Part shown: positions 52,610 through 61,716 of the stretch, in pieces
Position numbering within the stretch: position 1 is the first letter of the stretch
How the letters are laid out: every line of letters starts with the position of its first letter
NCBI RefSeq assembly: GCF_001729745.1
Contig: NZ_CP017186.1
Span: forward strand, 2,480,001-2,544,000
Source of the DNA: Enterobacter hormaechei subsp. hoffmannii
GTDB lineage: Bacteria > Pseudomonadota > Gammaproteobacteria > Enterobacterales > Enterobacteriaceae
Direction: 5' to 3'
DNA length: 64,000 nucleotides
Made by a program: the position numbers and the translations under genes
Notes under the pieces: generated by a model
The model's input: the letters and a program-made list of their open reading frames with translations, nothing else
What the model was told of the DNA's origin: nothing
Databases searched by the model: none

Positions 52610-53653
52610 GTCATCTGATGCAGAGATACGTCTTTGCATCATCACCCCGATCGCCTGCTGGAGCCATTCAAGCACGGCAGGCGTCATCCACGTGCCTTTC
52701 ATCAGATGCGGCTCCTGCTGCATGGCAAGACGAAATTTTTGCTGGGTCTGCGGGTTTGTTCCCGCATAGGACTGGAATAAAACCAGCCACTTTTCTGCCA
52801 GCTTTTGCGCATCGTCAGAAGCGGGACTGAGATTATCCCGCTGCGCCTGATGCAGCTTCGCCACCAGCGGCGGCCATTCCATCATCCGGTCAAAGTAGTG
52901 CGCCCGGGTAAAGGCCATCTCTTCAGCAGTGAGATATTGCTCCCAAATGCTGAGCTTTGATTCGGCAAACGCCCGCGTGATGTAATCCGTAATCTCCGGC
53001 GTAATGCCGGTTTGCTCCTGCATCTGCGGCTCCACGCTGTGCATTTCGTTCAGACGGGTCAAAAATTCCGGTTTACCTGCGGTATCCTGTTCCAGGCGTT
53101 CCATCCACCGTGAAGCCAAATCGGTCGCCCGCGCGTCCGTGACGCTGACGTTCTGTTCCAGCAAGTGTTTAACCTCCGTCACCAGACCCGACCAGATATC
53201 CGCCAGCGCCTCTTTCTCTGCCGCAAACGGCAGTTGCTGCAACTCTTCATTGCTAAACCAGCGATCGTACATATTCATTAACTCCAGAGTCTGTAGCCAG
53301 GATTCCAGATCCGGCGTCGCATCGTCAGTCAGCCCGGTACGCAATTCCACCAGCCGGTTGCGCAGCGTATGGATGCTACGCAGTTGCTTGTCCAGCAAAG
53401 TGATTTGCCCGTCGAGTAATTCGGCTAATGACAGCGAACGCTGTTCCAGAAAATCCCTGATTTCGGCAAGCTCCAGTCCGGCTTTTGCCAGCGCCTGGAT
53501 CATATGCAGACGCTGCACATCCGCCAGGTTATAAAGCCGGTAGCCTGCCGCGCTTCTGGCAGAAGGTAACAACAGCCCTGTTTGCTCGTAGTGATGCAAA
53601 GTCCGCACGGTGATCCCTGCGCGTTTCGCCAGTTCACCCACCTGAATCAACAT
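52595..53653 (-). CDS. MerR-family regulator with tandem TipAS-like domains
   Basis: Transcription regulator of 352 residues. The N-terminal MerR helix-turn-helix and wings (residues 1-70: [19 protein letters not shown]) are followed by a dimer coiled coil (about 75-110). The remainder is two TipAS-like ligand-binding units. Residues 150-235 repeat at a constant offset of 106: WSGLV/WPPLV at 154 and 260, DLASRW/KLAEKW at 178 and 284, EPQM/EPHL at 208 and 314. TipAS domains bind thiopeptide-type drugs in Streptomyces; the ligand here is unknown. It is absent from this site in E. coli and lies tail-to-tail with dauA. Confidence 0.88.
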   Translation of the reverse strand: MLIQVGELAKRAGITVRTLHHYEQTGLLLPSARSAAGYRLYNLADVQRLHMIQALAKAGLELAEIRDFLEQRSLSLAELLDGQITLLDKQLRSIHTLRNRLVELRTGLTDDATPDLESWLQTLELMNMYDRWFSNEELQQLPFAAEKEALADIWSGLVTEVKHLLEQNVSVTDARATDLASRWMERLEQDTAGKPEFLTRLNEMHSVEPQMQEQTGITPEITDYITRAFAESKLSIWEQYLTAEEMAFTRAHYFDRMMEWPPLVAKLHQAQRDNLSPASDDAQKLAEKWLVLFQSYAGTNPQTQQKFRLAMQQEPHLMKGTWMTPAVLEWLQQAIGVMMQRRISASDDSQIR

Positions 53654-53692
53654 AACGGCTCCTTTTGTTCTGCCAGTGTCGCTACTCTGAAG

Positions 53693-53709
53693 CCTTACGT
53701 TACGTGAGG
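53693..53709. promoter_or_regulatory. MerR-type operator in the regulator's own promoter
   Basis: CCTTACG-TTA-CGTGAGG is an imperfect dyad lying between TTGACC (-35) and CAGAGT (-10-like) on the minus strand, with 19 bases between the hexamers. This overlong spacer is typical of MerR-regulated promoters and suggests autoregulation. Confidence 0.6.
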
Positions 53710-53724
53710 GTCAATGCGTCATGC

Positions 53725-53752
53725 AAAAAAAAACGACTTCAGATGAAGTCGT
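53725..53752 (-). terminator. Terminator of ychH
   Basis: ACGACTTCA and TGAAGTCGT stem with a 2-base spacer, followed on the minus strand by eight T residues, 21 bases after the ychH stop. Confidence 0.85.
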
Positions 53753-53773
53753 TTCGGTGTTCTTTATGGGGCA

Positions 53774-54049
53774 CTAGCCGTGCTTATGCTGGTCGCGGCG
53801 GCATCGTTTATCGTAATGGCGCACCCACCAGTATTTATCGCAGACTTCCTCATGTCCGCTCACGCGCGCCCCGGCGAGCCACAATACCGCACCGAGGAAG
53901 ATACTCAGCACCGCGCCATGCGCAAAGTATTGTGGGAGGTCAAGCTGCGGTAATTGGTTTAAAATTGAATAACCGACACCGGCGACCATCACGAACAGTC
54001 CCAACCCCATTAGCACGTTACCGAGCATTGAAGCGTTTTTGCGTTTCAT
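53774..54049 (-). CDS. ychH: Stress-induced membrane protein YchH
   Basis: 91 residues with two membrane segments (about 10-30 and 42-62) and a basic Cys/His-containing tail (VCDKYWWVRHYDKRC). E. coli YchH is a small membrane protein linked to stress and biofilm responses. It is divergent from pth as in E. coli. The ATG at 54049 follows GGAGG. Confidence 0.93.
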   Translation of the reverse strand: MKRKNASMLGNVLMGLGLFVMVAGVGYSILNQLPQLDLPQYFAHGAVLSIFLGAVLWLAGARVSGHEEVCDKYWWVRHYDKRCRRDQHKHG

Positions 54050-54323
54050 ATGTCACCTCCGGAACTTTGGGTTGTCAGGGGAAAAACCCCTTCTCCTTGT
54101 GTGTAAAGTATAGACAACGCCACTTATATGAGTTGCGTGAATGATCACATTTACAGATAACTCCCGGACAAAAATTTACAAATAAGACATTGAACAGCTT
54201 GAAATTCTAATTGTTCAAAGAAGAAATTATTCGCATTTCGATGTACAGCAGGCAGAACTTTGTCAAGCGGCGCGCCAGACAGTAAACTACGCGCCAGATC
54301 TGGAACCCATTAGGAAGTAAATC

Positions 54324-54908
54324 GTGACGATTAAACTGATTGTCGGCCTCGCCAATCCGGGCGCAGAGTATGCCGCTACCCGCCATAACGCCGGCGCCTG
54401 GTATGTTGATCTGCTGGCGGAACGTCTGCGCGCGCCCCTGCGTGAAGAACCCAAGTTTTACGGGTATACCTCACGCATCAATCTTGCGGGTGCCGACGTG
54501 CGGTTGCTGGTGCCAACCACCTTTATGAACCTGAGCGGCAAAGCCGTGTCGGCCATGGCAACGTTCTATCGCATCAATCCGGATGAGATCCTGGTGGCCC
54601 ACGACGAACTGGATCTGCCGCCAGGCGTGGCGAAGTTCAAGCTGGGCGGCGGTCATGGCGGCCACAACGGCCTTAAAGACATCATCAGCAAACTGGGTAA
54701 TAACCCTAATTTCCACCGTTTGCGCGTGGGAATCGGCCATCCGGGCGATAAAAACAAAGTTGTTGGTTTCGTACTGGGTAAACCACCGGTTTCTGAGCAG
54801 AAGTTGATTGACGAAGCGGTGGACGAAGCGGCCCGCTGCACCGAGATTTGGCTTCAGGACGGCCTGACGAAAGCCACCAATCGACTGCACGCTTTCAAAG
54901 CGCAATAA
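54324..54908 (+). CDS. pth: Peptidyl-tRNA hydrolase
   Basis: Recycles peptidyl-tRNA released by abortive translation. It has 194 residues, starting at GTG 54324 behind TAGGAAG. The catalytic His (H21 counting Met) is in TRHNAGAWY. The conserved [11 protein letters not shown] and [13 protein letters not shown] motifs are intact. ychF lies 126 bases downstream on the same strand. Confidence 0.98.
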   Translation: MTIKLIVGLANPGAEYAATRHNAGAWYVDLLAERLRAPLREEPKFYGYTSRINLAGADVRLLVPTTFMNLSGKAVSAMATFYRINPDEILVAHDELDLPPGVAKFKLGGGHGGHNGLKDIISKLGNNPNFHRLRVGIGHPGDKNKVVGFVLGKPPVSEQKLIDEAVDEAARCTEIWLQDGLTKATNRLHAFKAQ

Positions 54909-55034
54909 TCGACGCCCTGGGGCTTTTTTACCGCGCGTCGCGCGGGTTACGTGTATAATAGGCGTAGTTATTTACTTTTCTTCAATCGGTTATCGTTAAC
55001 GGATTGATTATCAAGATATTAAGGTGATTTAGAA

Positions 55035-56129
55035 ATGGGATTCAAATGCGGTATCGTCGGTCTGCCAAACGTGGGCAAATCCACCCTGTTCAACGCGCTC
55101 ACCAAGGCAGGTATTGAAGCGGCGAACTTCCCGTTCTGTACCATCGAGCCGAACACCGGTGTTGTTCCTATGCCCGATCCGCGTCTGGACCAGCTCGCAG
55201 AAATTGTGAAGCCGCAGCGCATTCTGCCAACTACCATGGAGTTCGTGGACATCGCGGGCCTGGTAAAAGGCGCATCCAAAGGTGAAGGCCTGGGCAACCA
55301 GTTCCTGACCAACATCCGTGAAACCGAAGCGATCGGCCACGTTGTGCGCTGCTTCGAGAACGACAACATTATCCACGTTAACAACAAAGTGGATCCGGCT
55401 GACGACATCGACGTCATCAACACCGAGCTGGCCCTTTCTGACCTCGACACCTGCGAGCGCGCCATTCACCGCGTGCAGAAGAAAGCCAAAGGCGGCGACA
55501 AAGACGCGAAAGCGGAACTGGCTGCCCTGGAAAAATGTCTGCCACAGCTGGAAAACGCGGGCATGCTGCGCGCGCTGAAAAACCTGACTGAAGAAGACAA
55601 AGCGGCGATCAAATACCTGAGCTTCCTGACCCTGAAGCCAACCATGTACATCGCCAACGTTAACGAAGACGGTTTCGAGAACAACCCGTACCTCGACAAA
55701 GTGCGTGAAATTGCCGCGGCTGAAGGTTCTGTGGTGGTAGCGGTTTGCGCGGCCGTTGAATCTGATATCGCCGAGCTGGACGATGCCGACCGTGAAGAGT
55801 TCATGGCCGAGCTGGGTCTGGAAGAGCCGGGCCTGAACCGCGTGATCCGCGCGGGCTATGAGCTGCTGAACCTGCAAACCTACTTCACCGCTGGTGTAAA
55901 AGAAGTGCGTGCATGGACCATCCCTGTCGGTGCGACTGCGCCTCAGGCGGCTGGTAAGATCCACACCGACTTCGAGAAAGGCTTCATTCGTGCGCAAACC
56001 ATCGCGTTTGAAGACTTCATCACCTACAAGGGTGAGCAAGGCGCGAAAGAAGCAGGCAAGATGCGTGCGGAAGGGAAAGATTATATCGTTAAAGATGGCG
56101 ACGTAATGAACTTCCTGTTCAACGTCTGA
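55035..56129 (+). CDS. ychF: Ribosome-binding ATPase YchF
   Basis: Obg-family ATPase that binds ribosomes and takes part in stress responses. It has 364 residues. The P-loop GLPNVGKST is at 9-17 and the G3-like [16 protein letters not shown] follows. The specificity motif NVNE replaces NKxD, explaining ATP preference, and a C-terminal TGS domain runs from about 281. The gene is intact, yet its 3' part is duplicated in degenerate form at least three times downstream. The duplicated portion begins at TGAAGGTTC (55721-55729). Confidence 0.97.
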   Translation: MGFKCGIVGLPNVGKSTLFNALTKAGIEAANFPFCTIEPNTGVVPMPDPRLDQLAEIVKPQRILPTTMEFVDIAGLVKGASKGEGLGNQFLTNIRETEAIGHVVRCFENDNIIHVNNKVDPADDIDVINTELALSDLDTCERAIHRVQKKAKGGDKDAKAELAALEKCLPQLENAGMLRALKNLTEEDKAAIKYLSFLTLKPTMYIANVNEDGFENNPYLDKVREIAAAEGSVVVAVCAAVESDIAELDDADREEFMAELGLEEPGLNRVIRAGYELLNLQTYFTAGVKEVRAWTIPVGATAPQAAGKIHTDFEKGFIRAQTIAFEDFITYKGEQGAKEAGKMRAEGKDYIVKDGDVMNFLFNV

Positions 56130-56140
56130 GTCGTCTTGAA

Positions 56141-56175
56141 TAAAAAAAATCCACGCCCTGGCGTGGATTTTTTTA
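56141..56175. terminator. Bidirectional terminator after ychF
   Basis: ATCCACGC-CCTG-GCGTGGAT stem with eight A on the left and seven T on the right. It serves ychF and the converging minus-strand cassette genes. Degenerate copies occur at 61288-61316 and 62676-62699. Confidence 0.88.
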
Positions 56176-56188
56176 TAGAGTAACAAAC

Positions 56189-56701
56189 TTATCCCCTTTT
56201 GCGCAGATAGAACTCTAGATATTTTTTTAGATCTATCCTGAAACGCACGCTCTTTGCCGTAGTTATAAGCATCGTTAAAATATTTATACGCTTCCTCGAA
56301 TTGATTTAACTCATAACAGACCATGCCGAGATCGATTAAGGGTGCAGTGTCTATATCCGATCCACGTGTCCGTAATGTCGTCTCTCCCCATTTCTCTGCC
56401 TCAGCGTAATCCGCGAGATCAAAATATGCGCTGTACATGCAAGCAGAGATCCAGTTGGCGAGCTCCCATTGGAGCTTTGGCTCAGGAAGAGCTTGCCAGG
56501 CTTTTTGGTATTGCTCTAAAGCCTCGACGTATTTTTTATCATCGTGAAACTCGTTTCCTTGACCAATAGTATATTATTATAGATATTATCATACTTAAGT
56601 TCTTGCCCTTTTAAATAAAAAGCCTTGCCTAAGAAACCGCCAGAAATACCATAATATATGGTTAAATTTTTATTTAAAATTATAAAGTTATTACATTGCA
56701 A
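56189..56701 (-). pseudogene. Frameshifted TPR-like immunity gene
   Basis: A tetratricopeptide-like frame (EALEQYQKAWQALPEPK; PLIDLGMVCYELNQFEEAY) runs from 56573, but has no start in frame. A T7 tract at 56222-56228 (A7 in the mRNA) throws the frame past its likely end. With six A the protein would finish YLEFYLRKRG with a stop at 56189. Upstream, a 61-codon frame to 56701 may supply the N-terminus through a second shift near 56560. TPR-like proteins are common immunity genes next to Rhs toxins. It is the cassette gene nearest to ychF and its toxin is missing. Confidence 0.6.
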
Positions 56702-57610
56702 TCAATCATTTTATAGCAAATATTTTTTAGTATTAATGACTCTATGACATTCCAATCACCACCACCGAGGCCAGCTCCTATCCTTGGCATTTGTACAGAA
56801 AGGCGATTCACTAAAGCAAAGTCAGATAATTTTTCAAGACAAACTTCCAGAGAGTCATAACAAACGTATTGTTTTTTGTCGTTGATATTTTTCTTTATAC
56901 CATCCTGCGCATACATATTAGCAATAAATATCTTCTCCTGAGCATCAACCATAACAAAATCAACCATCCCTAATTCTGGGAAGTTATTTTCTTTGAAGCT
57001 ACTAAGATAGCTTTTTTTTGCCGCAGGATATTTATTTGAAAGGGACAGAACAAAACCTTTACCCCACTTCCCTTTATTATTCACAATATGAGCAATAACT
57101 GTGGATTTATTCAAAGGTTCCACAGCATCTCCAGACAAGTATTTTATTCGCTTTTTTTCTTGCAATGAACCCGTTGATGTTTGCCAGAAAACTTCAAATT
57201 CCTCATTTGAAATTTCTTCGGCGTCACTTAAGTCCAGGTCGCTTTTCTTACCATCATACAGCAGGAAGCCAACTTTTTCTTTTTTATCTAGCAAAGAGGA
57301 AGAAGCATAATAATTTCCATCTATAATATTTATTTGTCGCGTGGCTACTTCTCCTATGAACTCATTGAGAATAGTCCCTTCACCTGCAATAAAATCAACA
57401 CTTCCTTTATAATATTTTTTCACCTCAACCACAACTCCTCCCACTTTTAACAATTCTTTTAGAGACAACGAGATCTTTTGTGTTTAAGATCAAAAATGTA
57501 TTTTTCCGGGGTTCAATTACATCTAAGCCAGTTACATCTAATTTTACCTGTAACGCTTGATGATAACCCAAAGGATCACCTCTATATTGATTGACTGTGG
57601 GGAATGTCAC
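56680..57610 (-). pseudogene. Macro-domain protein, frameshifted, probable orphan immunity gene
   Basis: Two frames join into about 310 residues if a CT unit lost from the TCTCT tract near 57465 is restored (NTKDLVVS then SLKELLKVGGVVVEV). The C-terminal 155 residues are a macro domain of the ADP-ribose-binding type: IAHIVNNKGKWGKGF, FIANMYAQDG and MPRIGAGLGGGDW with a candidate catalytic Asp. The N-terminal 105 residues of the downstream frame are not recognised. Macro domains of this class remove or bind ADP-ribose. Within an Rhs cassette it may be immunity against an ADP-ribosylating toxin, which is inference. It is AT-rich compared with its neighbours. The TTG-started frame 56680-57468 could still be translated. 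Confidence 0.65.
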
Positions 57611-57618
57611 AATGTATG

Positions 57619-57780
57619 AGGGTAACGGAAGCTGACCTGCGTCCGCGGCCTGTTACGGTCCCGCAGCTGGCTGATGACCTCCGTCAGGTGATGTTCACCG
57701 TCATAACAGTAGTGCCAGCGAATGACGTTCAGCTGCGTCAGACGGTTGTGCGTGACCTTCTCAGTAGAGTCTTCAAGCGG
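57619..57780 (-). pseudogene. Rhs core fragment (left-most)
   Basis: On the minus strand the sequence encodes [18 protein letters not shown], then [16 protein letters not shown] and RPRTQVSFRY. This is the same Rhs core segment as at 60870-61074, with an in-frame deletion after IRW. The homology stops at FRY, after which the macro gene frame begins. Its right edge touches the first ychF 3' copy. Confidence 0.75.
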
Positions 57781-58174
57781 TAAAGGTTCTGTAGAGGTAG
57801 CGGTTTACGCCGCGGTTGAATCCGATATCGCTGAAATCATCGACGGCGACCATAAAGAGTTCATGGCCGAGCGGGGGCTGAACCGCGTGATCCGCGCGGG
57901 CTATGAGCTGCTCAGCCTGCAAACCTACTTCACCGCGGGCGTGAAAGAAGTGAACGCGTGAATCATCCCTGTCGGTGCGACTGCGCCTCACGCGGCCGGT
58001 AAGATCCACACCGACTTTGAGAAGGGCTTCATTCGTGCGCAGACTATCGCGTTTTAAGACTTTATCACCTGCAAGGGTGAGCAAGGCGCGAAAGAAGCAG
58101 GCAAGATGCGTACGGAAGGGAAAGATTACTTCGTTAACGAGGTTCATGTGGTGAACTTCTTGTTTAACGTATGA
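57781..58174 (+). pseudogene. Degenerate copy 1 of the ychF 3' end
   Basis: Matches ychF from the AAGGTTCTG at about 55724 to its stop codon, with many substitutions, an internal deletion of about 15 bases and in-frame stops (at 57959-57961, and where GTTTTAAGAC replaces GTTTGAAGAC). No start codon or promoter. Orientation is the same as ychF. Confidence 0.9.
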
Positions 58175-58206
58175 TTTTTTTTCATTCGATTTAGTTATTA
58201 TTAACT

Positions 58207-58689
58207 TTAAAAAAAACCCTCTTTTAGAGGATTGTATTTTTTCCCTCCCCAAGGGTCGTCTAATAAAAACTTAGCAGGGATTGCTTCTTTTTCAGGCACA
58301 AGAGTAAAATTATAATAAATCTCGTCCCCTTCACAAACCTCATAAAAGAGCGAATAAATCTTGCCGGTTACGTTAATGCTTACATCAAATTTCTCTGTCG
58401 CAGATGCGATCTGGATCTTATTTTTATCCGTAATAAAAAATGGAACAACAATGCAGCGTTGTGCATTTTGATCTAATTTAAAAGCATTATCTATTTTGAT
58501 ATTGACGTTTGCTCCAAATGCGTCCTCTGGTAATGGATCGAATACAACATAATCCTTGTGTAAAACAGCGCCTTGAGAAACATTACCTTTTCCCCACTGA
58601 CTCAGCTTTTCGTCATAGTCTCTGGATCGTAACAATATTTGACTATGTGAAATTAGCAGATCTACTGTTTGCATGATCTTATCACTCAT
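58207..58689 (-). CDS. ComJ-like protein, putative orphan immunity protein
   Basis: 160 residues, ATG at 58689 after AGGGAA. The pattern (LISHSQILL, QWGKGNVSQGAVLHKDYVVFDPL, RCIVVPFFIT, then GKIYSLFYEVCEGDEIYY) recalls the competence protein ComJ family, inhibitors of NucA-type nucleases and known as immunity proteins in polymorphic-toxin loci. It lies just downstream of a decayed Rhs core whose toxin tip is gone, so it looks like an orphan. The gene is AT-rich and intact. The family call is from memory. Confidence 0.6.
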   Translation of the reverse strand: MSDKIMQTVDLLISHSQILLRSRDYDEKLSQWGKGNVSQGAVLHKDYVVFDPLPEDAFGANVNIKIDNAFKLDQNAQRCIVVPFFITDKNKIQIASATEKFDVSINVTGKIYSLFYEVCEGDEIYYNFTLVPEKEAIPAKFLLDDPWGGKKYNPLKEGFF

Positions 58690-58794
58690 TATATTCCCTA
58701 GACTTTTATTCTTGTTCCATATAATTGTTATGGAAAAACATTACCAATACTCGAACCTGCACCAAAATTACTGCTTTTAGATATCAGTTATAAG

Positions 58795-59400
58795 TTGTGC
58801 CGTGCCGTTGGATTGGCAATGGACCCAGAAGATATATGAAGCATCAACACTATCTACACGCGCCAGCAAATCGTAGTTGTCCTGACCACTTTCGTCGACG
58901 TAGGTGAACAGCACATCCCCGTGCGCTTCCCCCAGTAGGCAGTCATTCCCAGACACACCGGGTGGTGATGGCTTGCCGGTTGGCTGTCCGCCCAGCTTCT
59001 GGCGTCGCGTTTTACTGATGCGGCGACCGAGCGGATCGTAGCGGAAGCTGACCTGCGTCTGCGGTTTGTTGCGGTTCCTCGGGTTTGGCCGTTATCCTTC
59101 TCTACAGTGCAAGCATGGGTATTATAACGCCAGCGAATATCATTCAGCTGCGCCAGGCGGTTGTGCGTAATGTTCTCAACAGAACCTTCGAGCGGGTTAG
59201 CGGCTGCATCCCAGACCCCCTGCTCCTCTCCGGCCAGCGTGCCGTCCTGAACCAGGAGACGCCCGGCACTGTCTGTCGTACTGCCAGCGGTACCATTTGA
59301 ACGGGTTATCGTCCCGCTCTTCGCGCACCAAGTTATTGCGGTAGTAGTAATCCCAGCGGCGCTGCGACGGGCGCTGGGTATTTTACTTACGACAGTGGAT
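58795..59400 (-). pseudogene. Decayed Rhs core, toxin tip lost
   Basis: On the minus strand pieces of Rhs core appear in different frames: WDYYYRNNLVREERDDNPFK, then SAGRLLVQDGTLAGEEQGVW, then AANPLEGSVENITHNRLAQL, and further on [15 protein letters not shown] and DAPE/FWxHCQSNGT-like remnants. Frameshifts occur near 59275 and 59075. Homology ends near 58795 without the DPxGL junction and tip. Unlike the other fragments it extends upstream of PLEGS, so it derives from a longer Rhs gene. Confidence 0.8.
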
Positions 59401-59476
59401 GTCATGACTCCAGAAAATGCTTACCTAGGGTTTTATGTAAAGTAAATAATCCGAGGGATCAACCCTAACCCACACT

Positions 59477-59953
59477 TCAGCGTTTTATTTTTTGTGGGTT
59501 CCAATCAGAGTAATCAGCAACACGGATTTCATTAAGAACAAGATCTAGTGGAACATGTGCAATGCTATCTGCAATTTCATCATATGGCGCTGGCAACTCG
59601 AATGAAAAACCAAAGTCGTCATTTATAATAATACAGCCATTAAATATACGCTGTTTGTAAGTCAACCCTATTATTTCCCCCATCGTTTGGCCTGTTTGTA
59701 ATATTTTATTATACCTCCCCTTATAGTTTACGTTACAACCAATAGAAATGATCGTTCCATCTTCAAGGGTAGCGATTGTCATTGTGTCATCTACAATATA
59801 TGCAAGCCTTTTCTTATCATCAGGCAAGAAATAATCAAAGTAAGTTACCTTATAGCCAGCATATAACTCGCTTATGTACTTACTGATATTATCCCCCAAA
59901 AAAACGTTACCTAGTGCTCTTCCTGATAAAATATCAGCATTAAAATCAATCAT
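59477..59953 (-). CDS. Putative immunity protein (downstream part of the fused frame)
   Basis: 158 residues from the ATG at 59953 ([20 protein letters not shown]), which has a G-rich ribosome-site-like stretch (AATGGGGGG) just upstream. It is soluble and acidic, with [18 protein letters not shown] and [20 protein letters not shown]. It resembles small proteins seen directly after Rhs toxin tips, hence the immunity call. It may be made both alone, from its own ATG, and as the tail of the toxin fusion. Confidence 0.6.
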   Translation of the reverse strand: MIDFNADILSGRALGNVFLGDNISKYISELYAGYKVTYFDYFLPDDKKRLAYIVDDTMTIATLEDGTIISIGCNVNYKGRYNKILQTGQTMGEIIGLTYKQRIFNGCIIINDDFGFSFELPAPYDEIADSIAHVPLDLVLNEIRVADYSDWNPQKIKR

Positions 59954-61108
59954 TTTATACCCCCCATTAAGTAAAACTCCGTCAACATAAACAGGTGAAT
60001 CGGTTATTAAATCATAATTTTTAAACTCTCCATGACCAATTCTCCCATATACTACATCAGCACCATCAACTTCGCGATAAACTTTCCAGTAATCATTACC
60101 ATGAATATTAGGTTGAGTTGGAGTCCCTCCGGGATGATAATCTAATTTGTACGTAGTACCTGATTTTGTTGTTTTGACATATTGAATATGTTGGATAGCT
60201 CCTGGTTTATTGGCTTGTGGATATGTTCTCGTCCAACCTTTGGATGTCAAAATATTATGAACATCAGCGGGTTTTTTCCCTGTTAATCTATCCACCCATC
60301 TTTGTGTTATACGATCTTTTTGAGAAAAACCACATTTTAACCCCCACGGATCCACCCACCCCAGCGCATTCGGCGCATACTGGTAAAGGTTTATCCCCCC
60401 CGCCAGCCCTATCGGGTCCTGCTGCGTAAATCGTCCGCAGTCCGGGTCGTAATACCGGAACAGATTGTAGTGCAGCCCTGTCTCACGGTCCAGGTATTGT
60501 CCCTGCATGCGCAGGTTCTGGGAATATCCTGATACCTGCGTCTCGCTTTCCCGCAGCAGTTTGCCCCAGGCGCTGTTCACCCCTTCCCAGCGCACCTGCC
60601 CTTCGCTATCCGTCATCCGCTCCGGCGTGCCGTTGGGCTGGCAGTGGAACCAGAAGATTTCCGGGGCATCAACGCCGTCAATACGCGCCAGCGGGTCGTA
60701 GCTGTCCTGATCGCTGTAGACGTAGGTCAACAGCACATCCCCGCACATTTCCTGTAACAGCCGTAACCGTTCCCGGACAAACCGCGTGGCGACCAGCTTA
60801 CCGGTTGGCAGGCCGTCAGGCATCTGGCGGTGCGTATTGCTGATGCGGCGGCCCAGTGGATCGTATCGGAAGCTGACCTCCGTCTGCGGTCTGTTGCGGT
60901 CCCGCGGCTGGCTGATGACCTCCGTCAGGCGGTGCTCGCCGTCGTAGCGGTAGTGCCAGCGGGTCTGGCCGTTATCTTTCTCCATGGTGCGTCCGTGGAC
61001 GTCATAGCGCCAGCGAATGCCGTTGAGCTGCGTCAGACGGTTTTGCGTGAGCTTCTCAGCAGAACCTTCAAGCGGTGAAGGTTCGTTAGTGGTAGTAGTT
61101 TGCGCCAC
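59477..61108 (-). CDS. Orphan Rhs core 3' end with toxin tip, fused to immunity protein
   Basis: A 543-codon frame with no native Rhs start: the first 12 codons read from the GTG at 61108 are antisense ychF remnant. Residues 13-257 are the 3' part of an Rhs core, with YD-repeat tail and the conserved [19 protein letters not shown] and WVDPWGL. Residues 258-385 are the variable tip ([33 protein letters not shown]), possibly a nuclease; it is not assigned. From M386 the frame runs directly into a separate protein family. The fusion crosses six G at 59960-59965; with five G the toxin would end NGGIK and its TGA would overlap the next ATG. Such orphan modules are usually silent stores. Confidence 0.75.
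   Translation of the reverse strand: MAQTTTTNEPSPLEGSAEKLTQNRLTQLNGIRWRYDVHGRTMEKDNGQTRWHYRYDGEHRLTEVISQPRDRNRPQTEVSFRYDPLGRRISNTHRQMPDGLPTGKLVATRFVRERLRLLQEMCGDVLLTYVYSDQDSYDPLARIDGVDAPEIFWFHCQPNGTPERMTDSEGQVRWEGVNSAWGKLLRESETQVSGYSQNLRMQGQYLDRETGLHYNLFRYYDPDCGRFTQQDPIGLAGGINLYQYAPNALGWVDPWGLKCGFSQKDRITQRWVDRLTGKKPADVHNILTSKGWTRTYPQANKPGAIQHIQYVKTTKSGTTYKLDYHPGGTPTQPNIHGNDYWKVYREVDGADVVYGRIGHGEFKNYDLITDSPVYVDGVLLNGGYKMIDFNADILSGRALGNVFLGDNISKYISELYAGYKVTYFDYFLPDDKKRLAYIVDDTMTIATLEDGTIISIGCNVNYKGRYNKILQTGQTMGEIIGLTYKQRIFNGCIIINDDFGFSFELPAPYDEIADSIAHVPLDLVLNEIRVADYSDWNPQKIKR
60342..60751. repeat. Rhs core direct repeat, copy 1
   Basis: About 97 percent identical by eye to 63591-64000 over 410 bases. 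Both encode the last part of the Rhs core up to the toxin-tip junction, after which the two genes share nothing. Confidence 0.9.
61062..61084. repeat. Inverted repeat at the Rhs/ychF junction
   Basis: GAACCTTCA (Rhs side, 61062-61070) and TGAAGGTTC (ychF side, 61076-61084) are perfect 9-bp arms around a 5-base spacer. A decayed version lies at 57767-57789. The right arm equals the ychF breakpoint sequence at 55721. Confidence 0.75.
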
Positions 61109-61273
61109 GGTTGAATCCGATAATGCTGAACTGGACGATGCCGACCGTGAAGAGTTTATAGCCGAGCTGGGTCAGGAAGGGCCAGGCGCGAAAGAAGGAG
61201 GCAAGATGCGTGCATAAGGAAAAGATTACATTGTTGAAGATGGCGATGTGATGAACTTCTTGTTTACGTTTAA
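61076..61273 (+). pseudogene. Degenerate copy 2 of the ychF 3' end
   Basis: Matches ychF from TGAAGGTTC onward (GAACTGGACGATGCCGACCG), lacks about 210 internal bases after the GGGCC near 55840, resumes at GCGAAAGAAG and continues to the stop region. It contains a stop (GCATAAGG) and substitutions. Followed by a copy of the ychF terminator. Confidence 0.88.
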
Positions 61274-61287
61274 TTTTTATGAACGGG

Positions 61288-61316
61288 AAAATCCACGCTT
61301 AGGGGTGGATTTTTTA
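61288..61316. terminator. Copy of the ychF terminator
   Basis: AATCCAC and GTGGATT arms with the same flanking A and T runs as the terminator after ychF; the inner stem is decayed (GCTTAGGG). Confidence 0.7.
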
Positions 61317-61475
61317 TTGCAGGGTAAAAGTTATTGTCTAAGAGAACTGTCTTCAAGCTGGGTACAAAAGTAATGATTTCAGAGTCTCAAACTTTAAAGT
61401 CTGTAAAGACTTCTCGCGTAGATGCTCTCCAAGTAAGGCCTGACACTAGCACTTAGCGAGACTGACACCTCCGAT

Positions 61476-61616
61476 TCACAGTATCAGTATGCCGGACGCC
61501 TGAAAGATCCGCTCTGAATTCCCCTTTTCTAGCCATTCCACATGAGCAGGTATCGCTGCGTCAATCTCTTTGACTGGTTTTATATAGGTAAATATGACAA
61601 AGTAAACAGTGCTCAT
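61476..61616 (-). pseudogene. Truncated YciI-like protein fragment
   Basis: 46 codons from ATG 61616: STVYFVIFTYIKPVKEIDA then IPAHVEWLEKG and FQASGIL. The pattern is the N-terminal half of YciI-like proteins, which are normally about 95 residues; here it stops after ASGILIL. The resemblance is from memory. Probably a remnant. Confidence 0.4.
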
Positions 61617-61716
61617 CCTTTGCTTCTCAGCACAGTTTATCAGCCACTTGTTAGAACTGCTTATGCAACCCTCTTTTGCCACTAGTTATTGTTAATATTT
61701 TGGGGCGCTTTCGATC

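Noticed and set aside
55029..56438. Minus-strand frame of 469 codons
   Set aside because: Only the first 72 codons (TPR-like) are real. The rest is antisense ychF entered through a frameshift at the seven-A tract and the terminator.
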